This document shows positions 34,056-46,214 of a stretch of DNA of 64,000 nucleotides, piece by piece. Location: NCBI GenBank assembly GCA_022497145.1, contig MU385883.1, forward strand, positions 124,001 through 188,000, read 5' to 3'. Within the stretch, counting starts at the first letter, position 1, and every line of letters starts with the position of its first letter. The translations under genes were made by a program, and so were the position numbers. The notes beneath the pieces were generated by a model. The model made no database searches. It saw only the letters and a list, made by a program, of their open reading frames with translations, and was not told the DNA's origin. This DNA comes from Rostrohypoxylon terebratum (taxonomy: Eukaryota > Ascomycota > Sordariomycetes > Xylariales > Hypoxylaceae).

Positions 34056-35740
34056 TTACAGCCTATTTCCAAGATTGACGTGCACGGCTTTGATCTGAGA
34101 GTACGCCTCCAAACCAGCTTCTCCGAGCTCTCTCCCAATCCCGCTTTGTTTCACGCCGCCGAAGGGTACCCGCGGGTCGCAATCTTGTGGTATGTTAACC
34201 TCTAGTCAATTAATGAGGATTGGCAGATACTGCTTACCTTGAGAGCTGTTCACCCACACCATACCCGCCTCGATTTCAGCTGCCACTCTGTGCGCTTTCT
34301 CAACTTTCTCGGTAAATAAGGCAGCACCAAGTCCGTATGTGGTGCTGTTGGCGAGATCCACGGCTTCTTGCTCTTCTTTGAACTTTGCGATGACCACGAC
34401 GGGACCGAAAATCTCCTCCTGCCATATCCGCATCGTCGGCAAGACGTTGGTGAAGATGGTTGGGCTCACGTAGAACCCCTTGCCCGTATCGTCGACTTTG
34501 ATGGGTTCGCCACCTGAAGCCAAGGTAGCACCCTCGTCCTTCCCAATCTTAACATACCCTAAGACTCTCTCGTACTGTGCTTTAGATACCTGCGGGCCCT
34601 GGTAAGTACCTTTATCCCATTGGTGTCCTACTTTACTAGTAGTCTTCGTTCTCTCCAGGTACTGAGCCAAGAACGCATCATAGACTTGCTCGTGTACCAG
34701 GATCCTTGATGTCGCCGTGCAAATTTGGCCCTGATTTGACATTATACCTAAGTGCGACCACTTGACCGCTTGGTCAATGTCGGCATCTTCGAAGACGATC
34801 AATGGAGATTTTCCTCCAGTCTCGAGACTGATATTCTTGAGCGTCTTGGCGGCGGTACCCATTATAGACTTAGCCGTCGTGGTGCTTCCGGTGAAGGCGA
34901 CCTTATCTACGAGAGCGTGGCCAACTAGGGCCGACCCCGCTACGGGCCCCAAACCGTTGATGAGGTTCACCACGCCAGGAGGAAATCCTGCTTTCTTGAT
35001 CAGAGTTCCAAGGAAAAGGATACTGAGAGGCGTCTGTTCTGCCGCCTTAAGCACGACAGTGTTTCCGCATGCAATCGCAGGACCCAACTTCCAAGTTGCC
35101 ATCGATAGAGGGTAGTTCCAGGGAATTATTTGCCCGACAACGCCTATGGGTTGGCGAATGGTGTATGCGAACTTCTGATGGGTTGTATTTATGGTTTGGC
35201 CAAAAGTCTTGTCGGCCCAGCCCGCGTAATAGCGGATAACGGCGACGGCCTCAACCATATCAACTTCCAGGGCGTCGACATATGTTTTACCTGGGCACCT
35301 TCAATTATTTGGATGTTCCTCAGATTCCAGGGGCTCAGGAGTGGCTTGCCATTGTCCCATGCATCGATAGTCGCGAAAACCTCGCGATTTTCTTCAATGA
35401 GATCTGCGAGTTTGTATAGAAGGGCACCACGATCGGACGCAGGGAGTAGTTTCCAAGAAGGATCTTTAAGAGCTTTATGTGCAGCCTTAACGGCCTTGTC
35501 AACGTCGTCCTCGCTAGCGGCCTGCACGGAAACGATCTTCTCTTCGGTACTAAGGGGTTTTGAGTGTCAGAATTTACTCACTGCTAGTCTAACGCAAAGA
35601 AATTGGGAAACTTACGCAGGATCGATAGAGTCTATAGTCTCGCCTTTATCTGACAGGACGAATTCATTGTTGATGAAAAGTCCGGTCGGCTGGGAATATT
35701 TAACACCATTAGGTGCGGTAAGTTCAACAAAAGGGGCCAT
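34056..35740 (-). CDS. NAD(P)-dependent aldehyde dehydrogenase
   Basis: Four exons on the minus strand, 35740-35616, 35549-35350, 35290-34238 and 34183-34056, give 501 residues, the usual length of ALDH1/2-type enzymes. It oxidises aldehydes to acids. Seen in order: the N-terminal GLFINNEFV; DNGKTYVDALEVD restored by intron 2; VGQIIPWNYPL; GPAIACGNTVVLK; the cofactor-site FTGST; the general base Glu265 in SLETGGKSP; the nucleophile Cys299 in NQGQICTAT; EEIFGPVVVI; and the C-terminal PFGGVKQSGIGRELGEAG. Intron 2 is 59 nt and uses a GC donor (gcaagc) with a CAG acceptor. Only this removal yields the conserved DNGKTY; an uninterrupted reading drops it. There is no clear targeting peptide, so it is probably cytosolic. 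Its 5' end faces a 1.7 kb spacer. Confidence 0.95.
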
Positions 35741-37429
35741 GATTACTATGTGCCTAGGATCTAATTCTAGATTGCTAGTCTGCTAGTATCCTAGGACTAT
35801 TGAGTTCGGGCAAGTTGACGTTGACTTCTTACAGCGATCTCCGGAATTCCCAAGGTGCAAACAAAACGCGCTTTATACCAGATAAGACGGCTCACATCTC
35901 TATCCCTGCGTCTACGGGATGGAAACGAGGGGAAAAGAAGGGGATAGGACTACTGGATCAGATTACATGCTGCCGCACAATAGGTAACCCTACGTTAACC
36001 TCACATAGCTGGAGGTTTATCTGATAGGGACTTAGATATCGCCACTTCAGCTATCCCTCCTATCACGCACCATCGTGAGGTGGGGTTTGTTTGCAGGCCT
36101 GCTTTTTAAGGTTATCTTTACTAAATAAAACCACTTAAAACTATTTTAATTCTGAGAACCCCTGTCGGATCTTGTCGGAGTTTGTCCAAGTTGCTTTCTA
36201 ATAGGTAGCCCAGTTCCGACCGGCTACTTGGCCCTAGATCGATGTCTTGCAATTTTCTCCTCGGATCTCGTACACTCTTGATCATTGGCCTAAACCAGAT
36301 TTCACACTTTCGATCGGCGGTACATTTAAAATCGAAGATGTATCTAAAGACTAATGCATCTCATCTACATTTCGGTGGGTTTTACTGGACTTATCTCAAC
36401 TCCAAAATGTTTGGCGTCACGCATAAATCTAATAGTGAAAATTAACGCGACCTAATGCCTACCCGCCACCAAGTTATCCGCCATCAATCCATTATTGAAG
36501 GCTATACCCTCGCTCCCCGATTACGGAATGTATATGCAATACATCCTAGGACCTACATAGTATCCCTAGAGAGCCTTCTAAAGCATTTATAAGTTGGGGG
36601 TATTTTCATCTTCAGATTAAGCTTAGTCGCACGAACGATGATATCCAAAATTAATACTGGAACACAAATTTTGAGGAAGACACTATCTCCCTATCATAAC
36701 GTCATAACGATAACCTTGCAACGGCCCATTTAGACTACCTCATTGTCCCCGATCAATCTGGAGGCGCCTATCTCGAGCACTGGTGTGAGACGAAATCCCC
36801 CTATTTTTTTACTCTGGCAATTTCAGGCGGCTGTCCCTGGCACCTCCAGTGTAGGAAGCTGTCCCCGCGTTCTAAAACTCCACCACCCCACTAGCATGGT
36901 TAGCAGTGCCATTCCTCTACACCCACAATCTTTTGCTGGCGGTAAATCGAGTCGGGGACAATACAACAAGTCCAATTCATGAGGAAGGACTGAAGATATA
37001 GTTCGCAGTTGCCCCGGCGCAGTGTGCACTATTTAATCTTTTAAAGTTTCCGAACTGATACCGGCTGACGTTTCCGGCCCTATCAACCAACCAGATAACA
37101 ACCGGAAAGCCGAATTCAGTACCCACTCTTCTCCGGTAGGCTCCTTCCTGCCGATGATTGATTAGCTGTATGGGCATTACTTCCTGTCGTAACCATCAGC
37201 AATCTAGCTCCCGAATCGACTTAAAGGAGTGAAAACGAAGCACGATTTCCTCAGCACTGACGGAAACGTCAAAAGTAAAAGAGATGTCGTGGAGGCTGTA
37301 TTTGCTATATACAAGCGCATGCGATTCTTATTTACATGGGTATAATGCGGTATGTGTGAGATGGTTTATCATGATAGTCTATATATGTAGTGTACCTTAC
37401 AGGAAGGTAGGTACCGGATGAGTATGCAT
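35741..37429. other. Intergenic, no gene seen
   Basis: A 1.7 kb AT-rich spacer. The frames 36242-36445, 36743-36982 and 36977-37177 have no family character. Nothing else recognised. Confidence 0.5.
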
Positions 37430-38579
37430 CTAGCAGACGGCGCCCTTGGTCAAGATACTGTTGACCTCTTGCGCATAGGTGCAACCGTTGTTCACGTTTG
37501 AATCCGAGAATCCCGCGCTCCACATCATCACACCACCAAATCTGGACTCGCTCTTAACACTGTTGACGATGGTCAAGAGTTGGTCGGGATCCGCGTAGTA
37601 TGTCTCTCCGGTTGGGCTGCCGTTAGCAGCCAAGGGAGAGGCAGGCACGCCGATAAAGATCTTGGCGTCCTTAGAGGGACCGCTGGCGGTGAAGTTGACC
37701 CATCCGTCGTAGTTAAAGGGGGCGTTGCCGTTAACAGGAAGAGCACAAGGGTAGGTGTAGTTGTTGTTGTTGTAAAATTGGGGCCAGAGGTAGTCAAAGG
37801 TGGCGTTACCAATGATGACACCCATACTATAATCTCAAATTAGTTTTGGTCTTGCAGAATATTTCAGGTCGAGAAAAATTACTGTTTAAGAGAAATGGAA
37901 ACCTTAGAGAAATAGGGGGTGAGAAAAAAAAGGGGTAAGCCTACTTTGGTTCCGGAATAGGGCACTGAGGGGCGCCGGTGATATAGTATGAACGAGAAGA
38001 GTCCGTGGCGAAGTTGGTGCGTAAGGTGTTGATCATGGCCGGATAGTACTCGCTTCCGCGGTTGACCTCAATATCGAAGTCGAAGCCGTCGACGACAACA
38101 TCGCCGAGAGGTCGCTGAGTACTTGTAGAGTTGCCGGAGCCACCATAGGCTTGCCAAAGGTAGTTTCCGATAGACTCGGCCTCCGAGTCCGATGACAAGG
38201 AGTACGAAGCGGTAGCACCACCGAGAGACAGGATGACCTTGATGCCAGCAGACTGACAAGTCTTGATGGCTGAGGATAAGGCATCACAGTTCTGTCCTTC
38301 GCCAGAAGTGCTGATGAAGCAAGACTGGCCGATAGTACCAGAGGGGATGGTGGCTCCGTTGCCCCACTGGTACAAGAAGGCTAGGACGATGATGTTGATT
38401 CCGGATGAGGAAGTACAATAAGTCGAGAGATCATTGTTCTCGATAGTACCACCGCCGTTCTGACCCCAGTAGACAACGGTTTCGGCACCGGAGGACTGGC
38501 GTGCCACGCGAGTATGGGGAAGAGCTGAGGCTAATCCGGCCATCAGGCCAAGGCTGTTGAATACGGTAGAGAAATGCAT
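37430..38579 (-). CDS. Secreted GH18 endochitinase (class III)
   Basis: Two exons on the minus strand, 38579-37945 and 37826-37430, separated by a long (118-nt) intron with a pyrimidine-rich start, give 343 residues. Signal peptide MHFSTVFNSLGLMAGLASA. The GH18 barrel begins at TVVYWGQNGGG. The strand-3 motif SLGG is present (VILSLGGA), and the catalytic DxxDxDxE is complete as DGFDFDIE with proton donor Glu171. Downstream are QCPIPEPN, which continues across the splice as NMGVIIGNATFDYLWPQFYNN, and GGVMMWSAGF, whose Trp floors the active site. There is no chitin-binding domain. It cuts chitin outside the cell, in wall remodelling, autolysis or attack on other fungi or arthropods. It resembles the class III plant/fungal type (about 30 kDa catalytic core). 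Confidence 0.96.
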
Positions 38580-39801
38580 GATGGCGAATCTTAGGTGTAA
38601 TGTACATAAACGGAACTATATACAAGAAGCGGATGATCTGTCAAAGATGCTAGGATTCTATGATGCTAAGGAGTGTGTTAGTAAGGGAGTGTAATTTGAA
38701 GCGATGCTTGTGCCTGCCGAACAAGAAAGAGAAGACTACAAGACTGAAGAGCATCTTGGTCTATTTATCCTTTTCTAGAGTTGAAAAGGTGACAGATACA
38801 ACGCTTAGAGGTTTACATAGATAGATACTTACGCTGGAATGTATCCAGCCAACTGGTCCAATATGTCAGGAGACGTTACATGATGCACGCGGAATGCCAG
38901 TCACAACACTTGAAGATACATAAGGTAAGCCTGTGATCGAATTTCTAAGCGTGGCACAGACTGTAGTAAAAAGCGAGTCCGGGCTTGGAAAGGAGCCGCG
39001 TCAAGATTGGTGCACATGCTAAAGAGGAAGTCGGCGTGATAGCGGACAAGGAACTTCGTCTATACCACATCTGACCTCAGAAGGTCCGGAGTAATGCTGT
39101 CGTGCATCGGCCGATGATCCCGGCCTTGGCAAGATCGTCGCCGATCAGTCGGTGCGTAGCAAGAGGTTTCATATTCTTTACCACTACGTTACAATATATT
39201 GGTTCAGGAGCAAAACAGCTTACGTTCGTAAGTATTAAGATAACAGCGACGGAGATATTGATGACGAACTTAGATTATTGCAGATGACCTGCAACGTTGA
39301 CAGTTGACTAACTGCACCAGCATCAGAACCAATAGGGTAGTATTCCATCTTGAGACAATGCAACCTGCTTTATCTATGTTCAATACGTATACATAGAGCT
39401 AGGGCTGCTAGGGTTTCTAGACGTATAATGAGCTACCTTTTTTGGTGATATATAGTCGTGTGATTGAAGGGCAGGATGATTGGCCGAGGTTTGCCCCGAG
39501 TTCATAGACAGTTATTATGAATGGCACATCTCTTCCCTAGTCTTCACCAGGAATCTTGCCGCCCAATTAGGAAGGCCCCAGACCAGCCCCAGGTGGCCTT
39601 CCCTTAATTTATCCATTTTTGAATGCAGGTACGCATCTAACATAATACTACATTTTCAGATCCCTGAAAATCTACCCTTTCCGATGCTTACGCTCTATGT
39701 TATTCATCAGATGGCTGCAGCCATATCTGGGAAACCCCCATAATTGCTGCATAGATATCTACAAGCCGGTCCTCCACCGATAATGTAGCGGGGAGTGATC
39801 G
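38580..39801. other. Intergenic, no gene seen
   Basis: A 1.2 kb spacer. A minus-strand GGATAAATAG element near 38761-38770 is a possible TATA box for the chitinase. No gene seen. Confidence 0.5.
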
Positions 39802-40308
39802 TCAGTGCCCACCCCACAATCTTTCAGCAAGGCTTTTTCGTCTCTTCCAGGCAAAGTACACAAGTGAAATCGACATCAAAGTAAGAAATACACCTGCTGC
39901 GCCGATCACAATTCCAGCGACGTGAGAACTCTCCTCTATGCTTAATCTTTCACGTGGTCTTTTGTCTAAATCTGGCGGAGCCATCGTTACGGCCGCTCTG
40001 GTCGTTTTCCTTCGCGACCAGGACGTTGTTGGAGTTAGAGTTGCTATCACCTCGCTTATTTCGGCCGCTGTGTACCCAACGACGTGGTGAGATGAGCCCC
40101 CGTAACTCGTGCCATGGGGAACTAAGCACGCTGGGATGTATTTAGTAGTCATAACCACGGCGTGGGATACTTTAGGTACTTGGAGGGTATGCACCTTCGC
40201 TTTCACCGTACAGATCCTTAATTCCTTCATTCGCTTTCGCATTTCTATGAGGCGCCTGAACCGGCCGTAAGCTTGACTGGCTGTCGGCAGATTCGATGAC
40301 AGACTCAT
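39802..40308 (-). CDS. Predicted one-pass membrane protein, 5' end uncertain
   Basis: An open frame of 168 codons from the ATG at 40308. A single transmembrane helix (HVAGIVIGAAGVFLTLMSISLVYFAW) near the C-terminus is followed by a basic stop-transfer KRRKSLAERLW. The region before it is Thr/Ser-rich and probably extracellular. The first 40 residues are unusually basic and contain no signal peptide. In another frame just upstream (40492-40172) a hydrophobic segment, YFLLGALLLVGESLSNLTS, would make a good signal peptide. The true gene may therefore join that segment through an intron I could not place with confidence. The layout (signal, Ser/Thr-rich stalk, helix, short basic tail) is that of fungal single-pass surface or wall-stress-like proteins, but no family was recognised. 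Confidence 0.4.
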   Translation of the reverse strand: MSLSSNLPTASQAYGRFRRLIEMRKRMKELRICTVKAKVHTLQVPKVSHAVVMTTKYIPACLVPHGTSYGGSSHHVVGYTAAEISEVIATLTPTTSWSRRKTTRAAVTMAPPDLDKRPRERLSIEESSHVAGIVIGAAGVFLTLMSISLVYFAWKRRKSLAERLWGGH

Positions 40309-41724
40309 CGGTTACGGAGATCGACGTGAGATTGCTTAAAGATTCGCCCACGAGGAGCAACGCACCGAGCAAAAAATACCTAGAATATGCTGACCATGAT
40401 AGATGACAAAGCACGTCGCTGAGAAGACTTATTTCCAGACGAGGAAATCGAAATGAAATGCGAATTTGTATTATTGCTTTTGCTGGTGTCACCGATGCAA
40501 TATACCTAGCAAACGAGGCATCATAGTTTCGGTTCTACCAGCTTACGAGCCTAAAGAAATACAAGGCCCCCTCATAACAAGAGATGCCATGAGGTCAAAA
40601 CCAGTGACAAATTATGCCTAGGTGTGTATAGATTTCTATTGCACGGGTAGTTGTAGTTACCTCGAGTGGCAGGATGGCGACGATCCGCCACTCCTAGGTA
40701 ACGCAATATCATCAAGAGTTGAGGAAATAAGCGAAGCTGGTCAGTTTTTCAGCATATGTTGCGATGCATGTGCATCTCTTGATTTACCACACCTATCTAA
40801 TCCTTACATAACACGCATAAATCGACGCGAGGGTGGGGGATGAGATATCATCCGCCATATTGCCGTCTACAAACTTGCGTCAAGAAACATGGTCATTTCA
40901 ACATACAAAACCAAGACAAACGACGAACATTGGGAAGACGGTAGTCCACATCTATAATACTACTAAAATTATATCGACCCATAAATTGAAAGGACACATT
41001 AGGTACTAGGTGCCTTATTCAAAATTGTTTCCAATATTCATCACCAGCTGTTGGTTACAAGATAGGAATGGAAGGGAAAGCAAGGACCTCAATGCTGGAA
41101 TGTTCTCATGTATTACCTCAAAGCCAATCCAGAGAGACGAGCTACTACCATGTCCTAACTACTAGGTACCTAAGATTCACAGCCTAGGCGTCTGCTGCCA
41201 CCTACATACCTTAGTACTCATGTAAGTCTGGCCCATGAGTTGCTGTTCGGCGGTAGGATAGCTTCACTTAATGATTAATGCTAACTTATTATACTCCATA
41301 TCTGAATGCCAATTTTAAGAGCACCTAACCTCTATAAGCTACTTAGATCGTGACTAAGACAATCTGGGATTCCTTCTCGGTATTAAGCTCTTAGTCCTGT
41401 CTCAGGGGTCAAGTATGCCCCATCTTAGTTATGTGCCTCGCGCTATCTACATGTTTAACTTAGGTATATATCTTCCATCCACTATTTATTTCAAGCAGAG
41501 GAATTCATGTCAAGTGAACACTCAAAAGCCATTAGCAAATTTCGTAATCCTAAGGGAAGGTTGGGAAATCAGGAGTTTAGGTTTATACCCCACGCCTTCT
41601 TAAATGATTGCAATGAAGCCTCAATACCTAGGATTTGAAGTCAATGTCAAACAGAAACGCTAGAAAAATAAACCACTGATATCCTTCGATGCAGTCCTCC
41701 TTTAATGTTATCTTTTTTTTTTTT
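40309..41724. other. Intergenic, no supported gene
   Basis: A 1.4 kb AT-rich spacer, except that the first 180 bases may contain an upstream exon of the membrane-protein gene. A CTACTAGGTACCTAAG word occurs near 41160-41175. A T-tract of about 15 bases lies just before the next gene's stop codon. Confidence 0.45.
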
Positions 41725-42404
41725 TTACATCGGTATCCAAAGCCCTTCATTTGGTACGAGATCGCTAATGCCTAGTCGACATTAGTAACTGAGCCCATAT
41801 ATGAGGGAAATTGTATGCTGCTCAAACTTACAAGTAAATACGTGAGTCATAGATGTCGCCGAGATAAGCTGCCAGCAGTCCATCTCCTGAGGGCGACGTG
41901 GTCGATTGCATGTTCCGAGAAAGGTGTTGTTAATGTCTCTCATGTCGTAATTCCCGTTTCCAGTTCCATACAAAGCTAAGTATAGGCCGTCAGCAAGTTC
42001 TTATAGTACGAGAGTAGAGATAAGTATAAATAGGTAGACTTACTAACGGCTCCTGTGGCCTTGTTGAATAGCGGGAAAGGATGGTCAGTGGAACGTCCAA
42101 TTGCGTTATTTCTGTTGTACATCTCGAAGCGGCTAATGATCCAGTCCCTAGGCGCTTTTGCGCTACATCCATCGCAGGCCCAGCGACCTTTACTTGCATC
42201 GTTGATGGAACTTGCTGAAATCGGAATTACACGGCCAGTGTCAGAGCAGCTAAGCGGCGCGCGCTTATGGATCTGTAGTTCTGTAGAGCTGAAAGTGACG
42301 CCAACGTCAGTGATGTCGTTAGTCTTTCCGATATAGATCGTGAAATTCGCCAGAACATTTGACACAATTGCGGCTAGAACTAGTACGCTAGGACTATAAC
42401 GCAT
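41725..42404 (-). CDS. Small cysteine-rich secreted protein (effector-like)
   Basis: Three exons on the minus strand, 42404-42044, 41975-41832 and 41771-41725, all GT-AG, give 183 residues. Signal peptide MRYSPSVLVLAAIVSNVLA. The mature protein has six cysteines (LSCSD, WACDGCSA, GTCNR, DCWQ, FTCI), an N-terminal beta-rich part with the CDGC pair, then NYDMRDINNTFLGTC and a short tail ISDLVPNEGLWIPM. I recognise no domain. The features match secreted effector-like proteins of plant-associated fungi, which is inference only. Reading through the second intron would remove the last cysteine-containing join and stop within the intron, so the three-exon model is preferred. A TATATATA element lies about 60 bases upstream of the ATG. 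Confidence 0.7.
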
Positions 42405-44426
42405 GTCTCCCGTTCAGGCCTCGATTGTGTGAAGATAGTTTGTCGAATTTAATGCTGCTCCTATATATATGCCCAAAACGGCCCGAGTCGGGCGAGAGAT
42501 TGCCCAGAGTATTTGCGATACTGACATGGACGATTCAATGATTAACCTATATATGACGTGATGCAAGGTAACAACCCTCATTCTTGAAGGGCGGAACGTG
42601 TGTCTTTTATAGTAATGTCGGGGACTGAGGCTTGTTGCGTCTCTTGAATGTGGTAACATCACCTCAAGACTGGAGTGCCGGCAAGCTTGCGGAAGCTACC
42701 TACTATACGCACATTTAGAGTCAAACTAGGGTATGATATAACCACATACGTAATAGTATATCTCTAATTGACACCTGTGCTCGTCATATATAGCGCTAAG
42801 CTCAGACAGGGCCAATGGCAGAGGAATGTGGTTCTGATACATCAGGGCAAGATCATCAACATGAGCATAAGAAGAGACCACGCCATTTTCAACTGATCAA
42901 ACCATATCGGGGGCAACGAGAGATCGAACATAGAGTTAAAAAAATAAGTTTAGTCGAATATCTCTTCACCAATTCAGCTGTCGTGGCTGGGGTCATTTGG
43001 GGGAGAAAAATACTTGGTTGGGTGTGCTAGATGATGAGAATGAAAAAAAAACCCTTTCACAAGAAGAATTTCAGTCAATCCGTACTAAATACGAAACAAG
43101 AGTTGAATTTTAGATTAAGATATGGGTATGCTGGATACTCAAAATCGAAGCATACATATAATAAAGTACGATCACTAGGTCCTGCTCAGATGAAGCCCCA
43201 AGACATTTACGAAAACCAGAAGGCAGGAAATTCCAAGCTGTATGATATAAGTTTCACTTAAATCTCTTCTAAGGGAACCTATTCATCAAAGCTTCTGAAA
43301 TTCAGGAAGTAGTTCTCCAGGTCCAGATCTCGATGATCCCTAAATTCTTCTTATATCACCAAAAAGCAAGGTGACTTCTAAGTATCATCATTCTTATGTG
43401 TCCTTCCAACACATCCAATATCTGATAAATCTGCTGACTAGGTACCTATACCTATTGGCCTTTCCTAGATACAGATTCACAACCCACCCGTTGATTTAGA
43501 TTCAAACACCCGCCTCCATTCGACAGTCGATAAAATCCCGTACTGGTGTTGGGTAGCACTGTTCCAAAAAGCAATAGTGCGTGAACCATATATTTATTTA
43601 ATGAAAATACAATAATATAAAAGACTTGACCGATAAAATATAATATGAGATCCTAGGTTCCATAGATGCCTAGGTTAAGTAAGTTCGCGAGTAATAATAA
43701 GCAGGATCTATTTTTGAGGTACAAAAGGGGGCTGCTTAGAATAACCCGCCTACGCTTGGGCGATGCGTTTCTATATTAACAAACGCATCATGTCAGCATC
43801 ATTTGCTAGCTAAGAAACACCGGGATACTAAATTTGGTAAGAAATAGTATGCGGTGCATCTCTTGATATGTAAGGCTGGGTTACCATATTCAGAATCGCA
43901 TCTGCGATTATGACAAGATGTTGTTCCCGCAGTTAAGTAATGACTTGTATCCGGGGTCATCATACTTGTTTTCTTACCTATTTCATACCACGATGTAGAG
44001 GAAAGCAGGAATACGATGCCAAATGAAACAACAAGTTCCTAGCAATAGGTATGATTTGACGATTATCCGGAGGTTTCCTGCTGATTATATTAGGGGCGAG
44101 CATATGTTCGCCTAATGACTTGTTTTATTCCTTGATATTGCCTACCAGCGCCGTGCTGATATTTACACATATAGCCAGACGTTACCCTGTTTCCAGGAGA
44201 GCGTGTATTCCGCCGGACCCCTGGAAGATCAGGAAGGCTCCCGAGGCATCGAACGTTGGATGCGCTGTCCAACACCACCAATATCAGTGAGATTAGCTGG
44301 AAATTCAATTGATAGAGAAACAACTACGAAGACTCGCGAACAAAGAGTTCGAGGGAAGATTGAAGCATTTGAGAGCGTCTTATTGTCTAGCTCTTGATAG
44401 TCCGGAAGCATTCTATCATATACAGC
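42405..44426. other. Intergenic, no gene seen
   Basis: A 2.0 kb AT-rich spacer between divergent genes, with TATATATA at 42462-42469 near its left end. The frames 42815-43261 and 44203-44397 are not supported. Confidence 0.5.
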
Positions 44427-45551
44427 ATGTCAGCTAAGAGGCACCGATCATGTGGAAGTGATGGTATCCTTGGTGTCTCGCCTATATTAGACCAGGGGAA
44501 TGCAGTTGTACTTCTAAATGAAGTCATCGACTTATTCGACGAGGAGGCTCACGATCTTACTCACAACGAGGAACAGAAAGACAACTTAGCGTGTCCCTTC
44601 TGGAAACATAACCCGTCCCGATACCTGCATGTCATGAATGCATGTACAAACAACTCTGGGTTTAAGGACATTGGGAAACTAACGTTAGTATTGAATCCCT
44701 TCTTGATGTTTCTATGCTCGTTTTATGCTCACGAATTCTTCAGGGAGCATATCAAGAGAGTGCATTGCCTTTGGAATGGCTGTGAGAAATGTGGCAAGAG
44801 ATTCAACCAATTTAAACAGGAACAAGTCCCCGACGAGAAACAGAAGCATATGCTGAAATGCACAAGTCTAGATACGTGTTGGAGAAACTCGGGGCCAGAG
44901 TGGATGACGGGAGCGCAAGATGAAGCATACGGACGACTCAATTTTCAAAAGGACAAGGGCAATCCAGATCAATGTTACAAGAAGATTTGCCGCGCATTAT
45001 GGGGACCAGATTACCAGAACGAAATCCCAGAGCCCTGTAAGTTCGATAATAGTCAATGATGGAATACTATGTATTATATTCCATTGTCGGTCAACGTACT
45101 AACAAGGGTAGATCACCGGCCTGGCTTCCAACTATCCATCTTTCGCTGGAGATTTGTAAAAAGGTTGGAACAGTTACAGTCCCGAAAAAGTCTTGAGGGA
45201 TCCTATCGAAACGCTAGGAAAGAGACCGCCACGCCAGCATCACCTCTCGTTCATAGGCATGATCCGATGCTCTCCCAGCAGGCATTGAATGACTTGTCGA
45301 GCGGGCCTCAGCCTTTCTACAGATCGCAGAATCGAAAGGATTCAGGCGTATGGTCATACGATCATAATTCGGAGAACCAATTGACTTTTGCCAAACCCGC
45401 ATTGCTAGGTCTTGACAATGGGGAGCGTGATGAGGACGTCGAGGATCATTCAATAGCCCAGATGACCGGAACCTGGTACAGTTACCCGTTTTCAGGTGGG
45501 CACCCAAGTCTGGAGCTTGACGAGGACGGTGATGAAAATTTTGGGATGTAA
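44427..45551 (+). CDS. C2H2-like zinc-finger protein of unknown role
   Basis: Three exons, 44427-44683, 44744-45036 and 45112-45551, give 329 residues. The earliest in-frame ATG is chosen; the open frame extends 33 bases further upstream without one. The core matches a fungal family I recall: ACPFWKHNPSRYLHVMNAC, GFKDIGKL, EHIKRVHC, then CEKCGKRF and a third element ending in DEKQKHMLKC. This gives a set of C/H pairs spaced like degenerate C2H2 fingers. The signature GPEWMTGAQDEAYGRL (family GITxEQxxxL) follows. Intron 1 removes a hydrophobic segment that would otherwise disrupt the finger between KLT and EHIKRVH. The C-terminal 130 residues are low-complexity and acidic, ending DEDGDENFGM. 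A nuclear nucleic-acid-binding role is plausible but not shown. Confidence 0.8.
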
Positions 45552-46210
45552 TTGACGAGCTACCAAGCAAATCCTGCCTAGGTCCTAGATACAAAGGCAG
45601 GGATGAATGATGACAATACGCTTAGTAACCAGCCTCTCTTTCTTGGTGTTATCCTAAGGTTACTAGGTATATATATGCACTTGAGGCTAGATTCTAGAAG
45701 ACTTGGCAAATCTGATGTACCTGGATCATTTACAGTTCTCTATCTGTTCGGGACGGTTCGAATTTGGATTTTTTTGCTTCAATATCCACCTGTGGAGCTC
45801 CCCAGGCACTTGGTCATCGACCGGTGCTTGTTAGTTTATTACACTAGCTAATGCAGGGGTATTAGCTACATACTGCGTAGCATCCTGGGCTCTGTCGGGC
45901 TCGTTTGATTTAATATGAGCAGGTGTGTGTTCTTGCTTCCCTTGTATATTCTCGAACCGTCGCCCTTGATAATGCGTAAGTTTTTAAGGATAGTAAAATT
46001 TGGATCCTGATACCTCCCCGAAGCCACCGTTATGCTAACCCTTTAACATTTACAGCTTCGCAAACCCAATATATGCACCTTCAAGTCCATAGTCCGTAAA
46101 TAAACGATAGGGGATTGAAATCAACCGGGAGAATGCCGCCTTTTCGGCGTTGAGCGGGCGAATTCCCTGTTATTGTGGTGTTAACTTTAAGATATCCATG
46201 GATGTTAAAG
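45552..46210. other. Intergenic between convergent genes
   Basis: About 650 bases between two convergent genes. It includes most of the 10-bp inverted repeat centred near 46198 that overlaps the next gene's stop codon. Confidence 0.5.
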
Positions 46211-46214
46211 TTAA
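46181..46214. repeat. 10-bp inverted repeat over a stop codon
   Basis: The arms TTAACTTTAA (46181-46190) and TTAAAGTTAA (46205-46214) pair perfectly across 14 bases that themselves contain the palindrome ATCCATGGAT. The right arm includes the TAA stop codon of the cupin-like gene on the minus strand. Confidence 0.65.

Noticed and set aside
35189..35527. Apparent disruption (frameshift) in the aldehyde dehydrogenase
   Set aside because: A 59-nt GC-AG intron restores the exact family sequence, so the gene is intact.
42815..43261. Two adjacent Lys-rich frames in AT-rich DNA
   Set aside because: The composition is A-rich, with no motifs or splice logic linking them.
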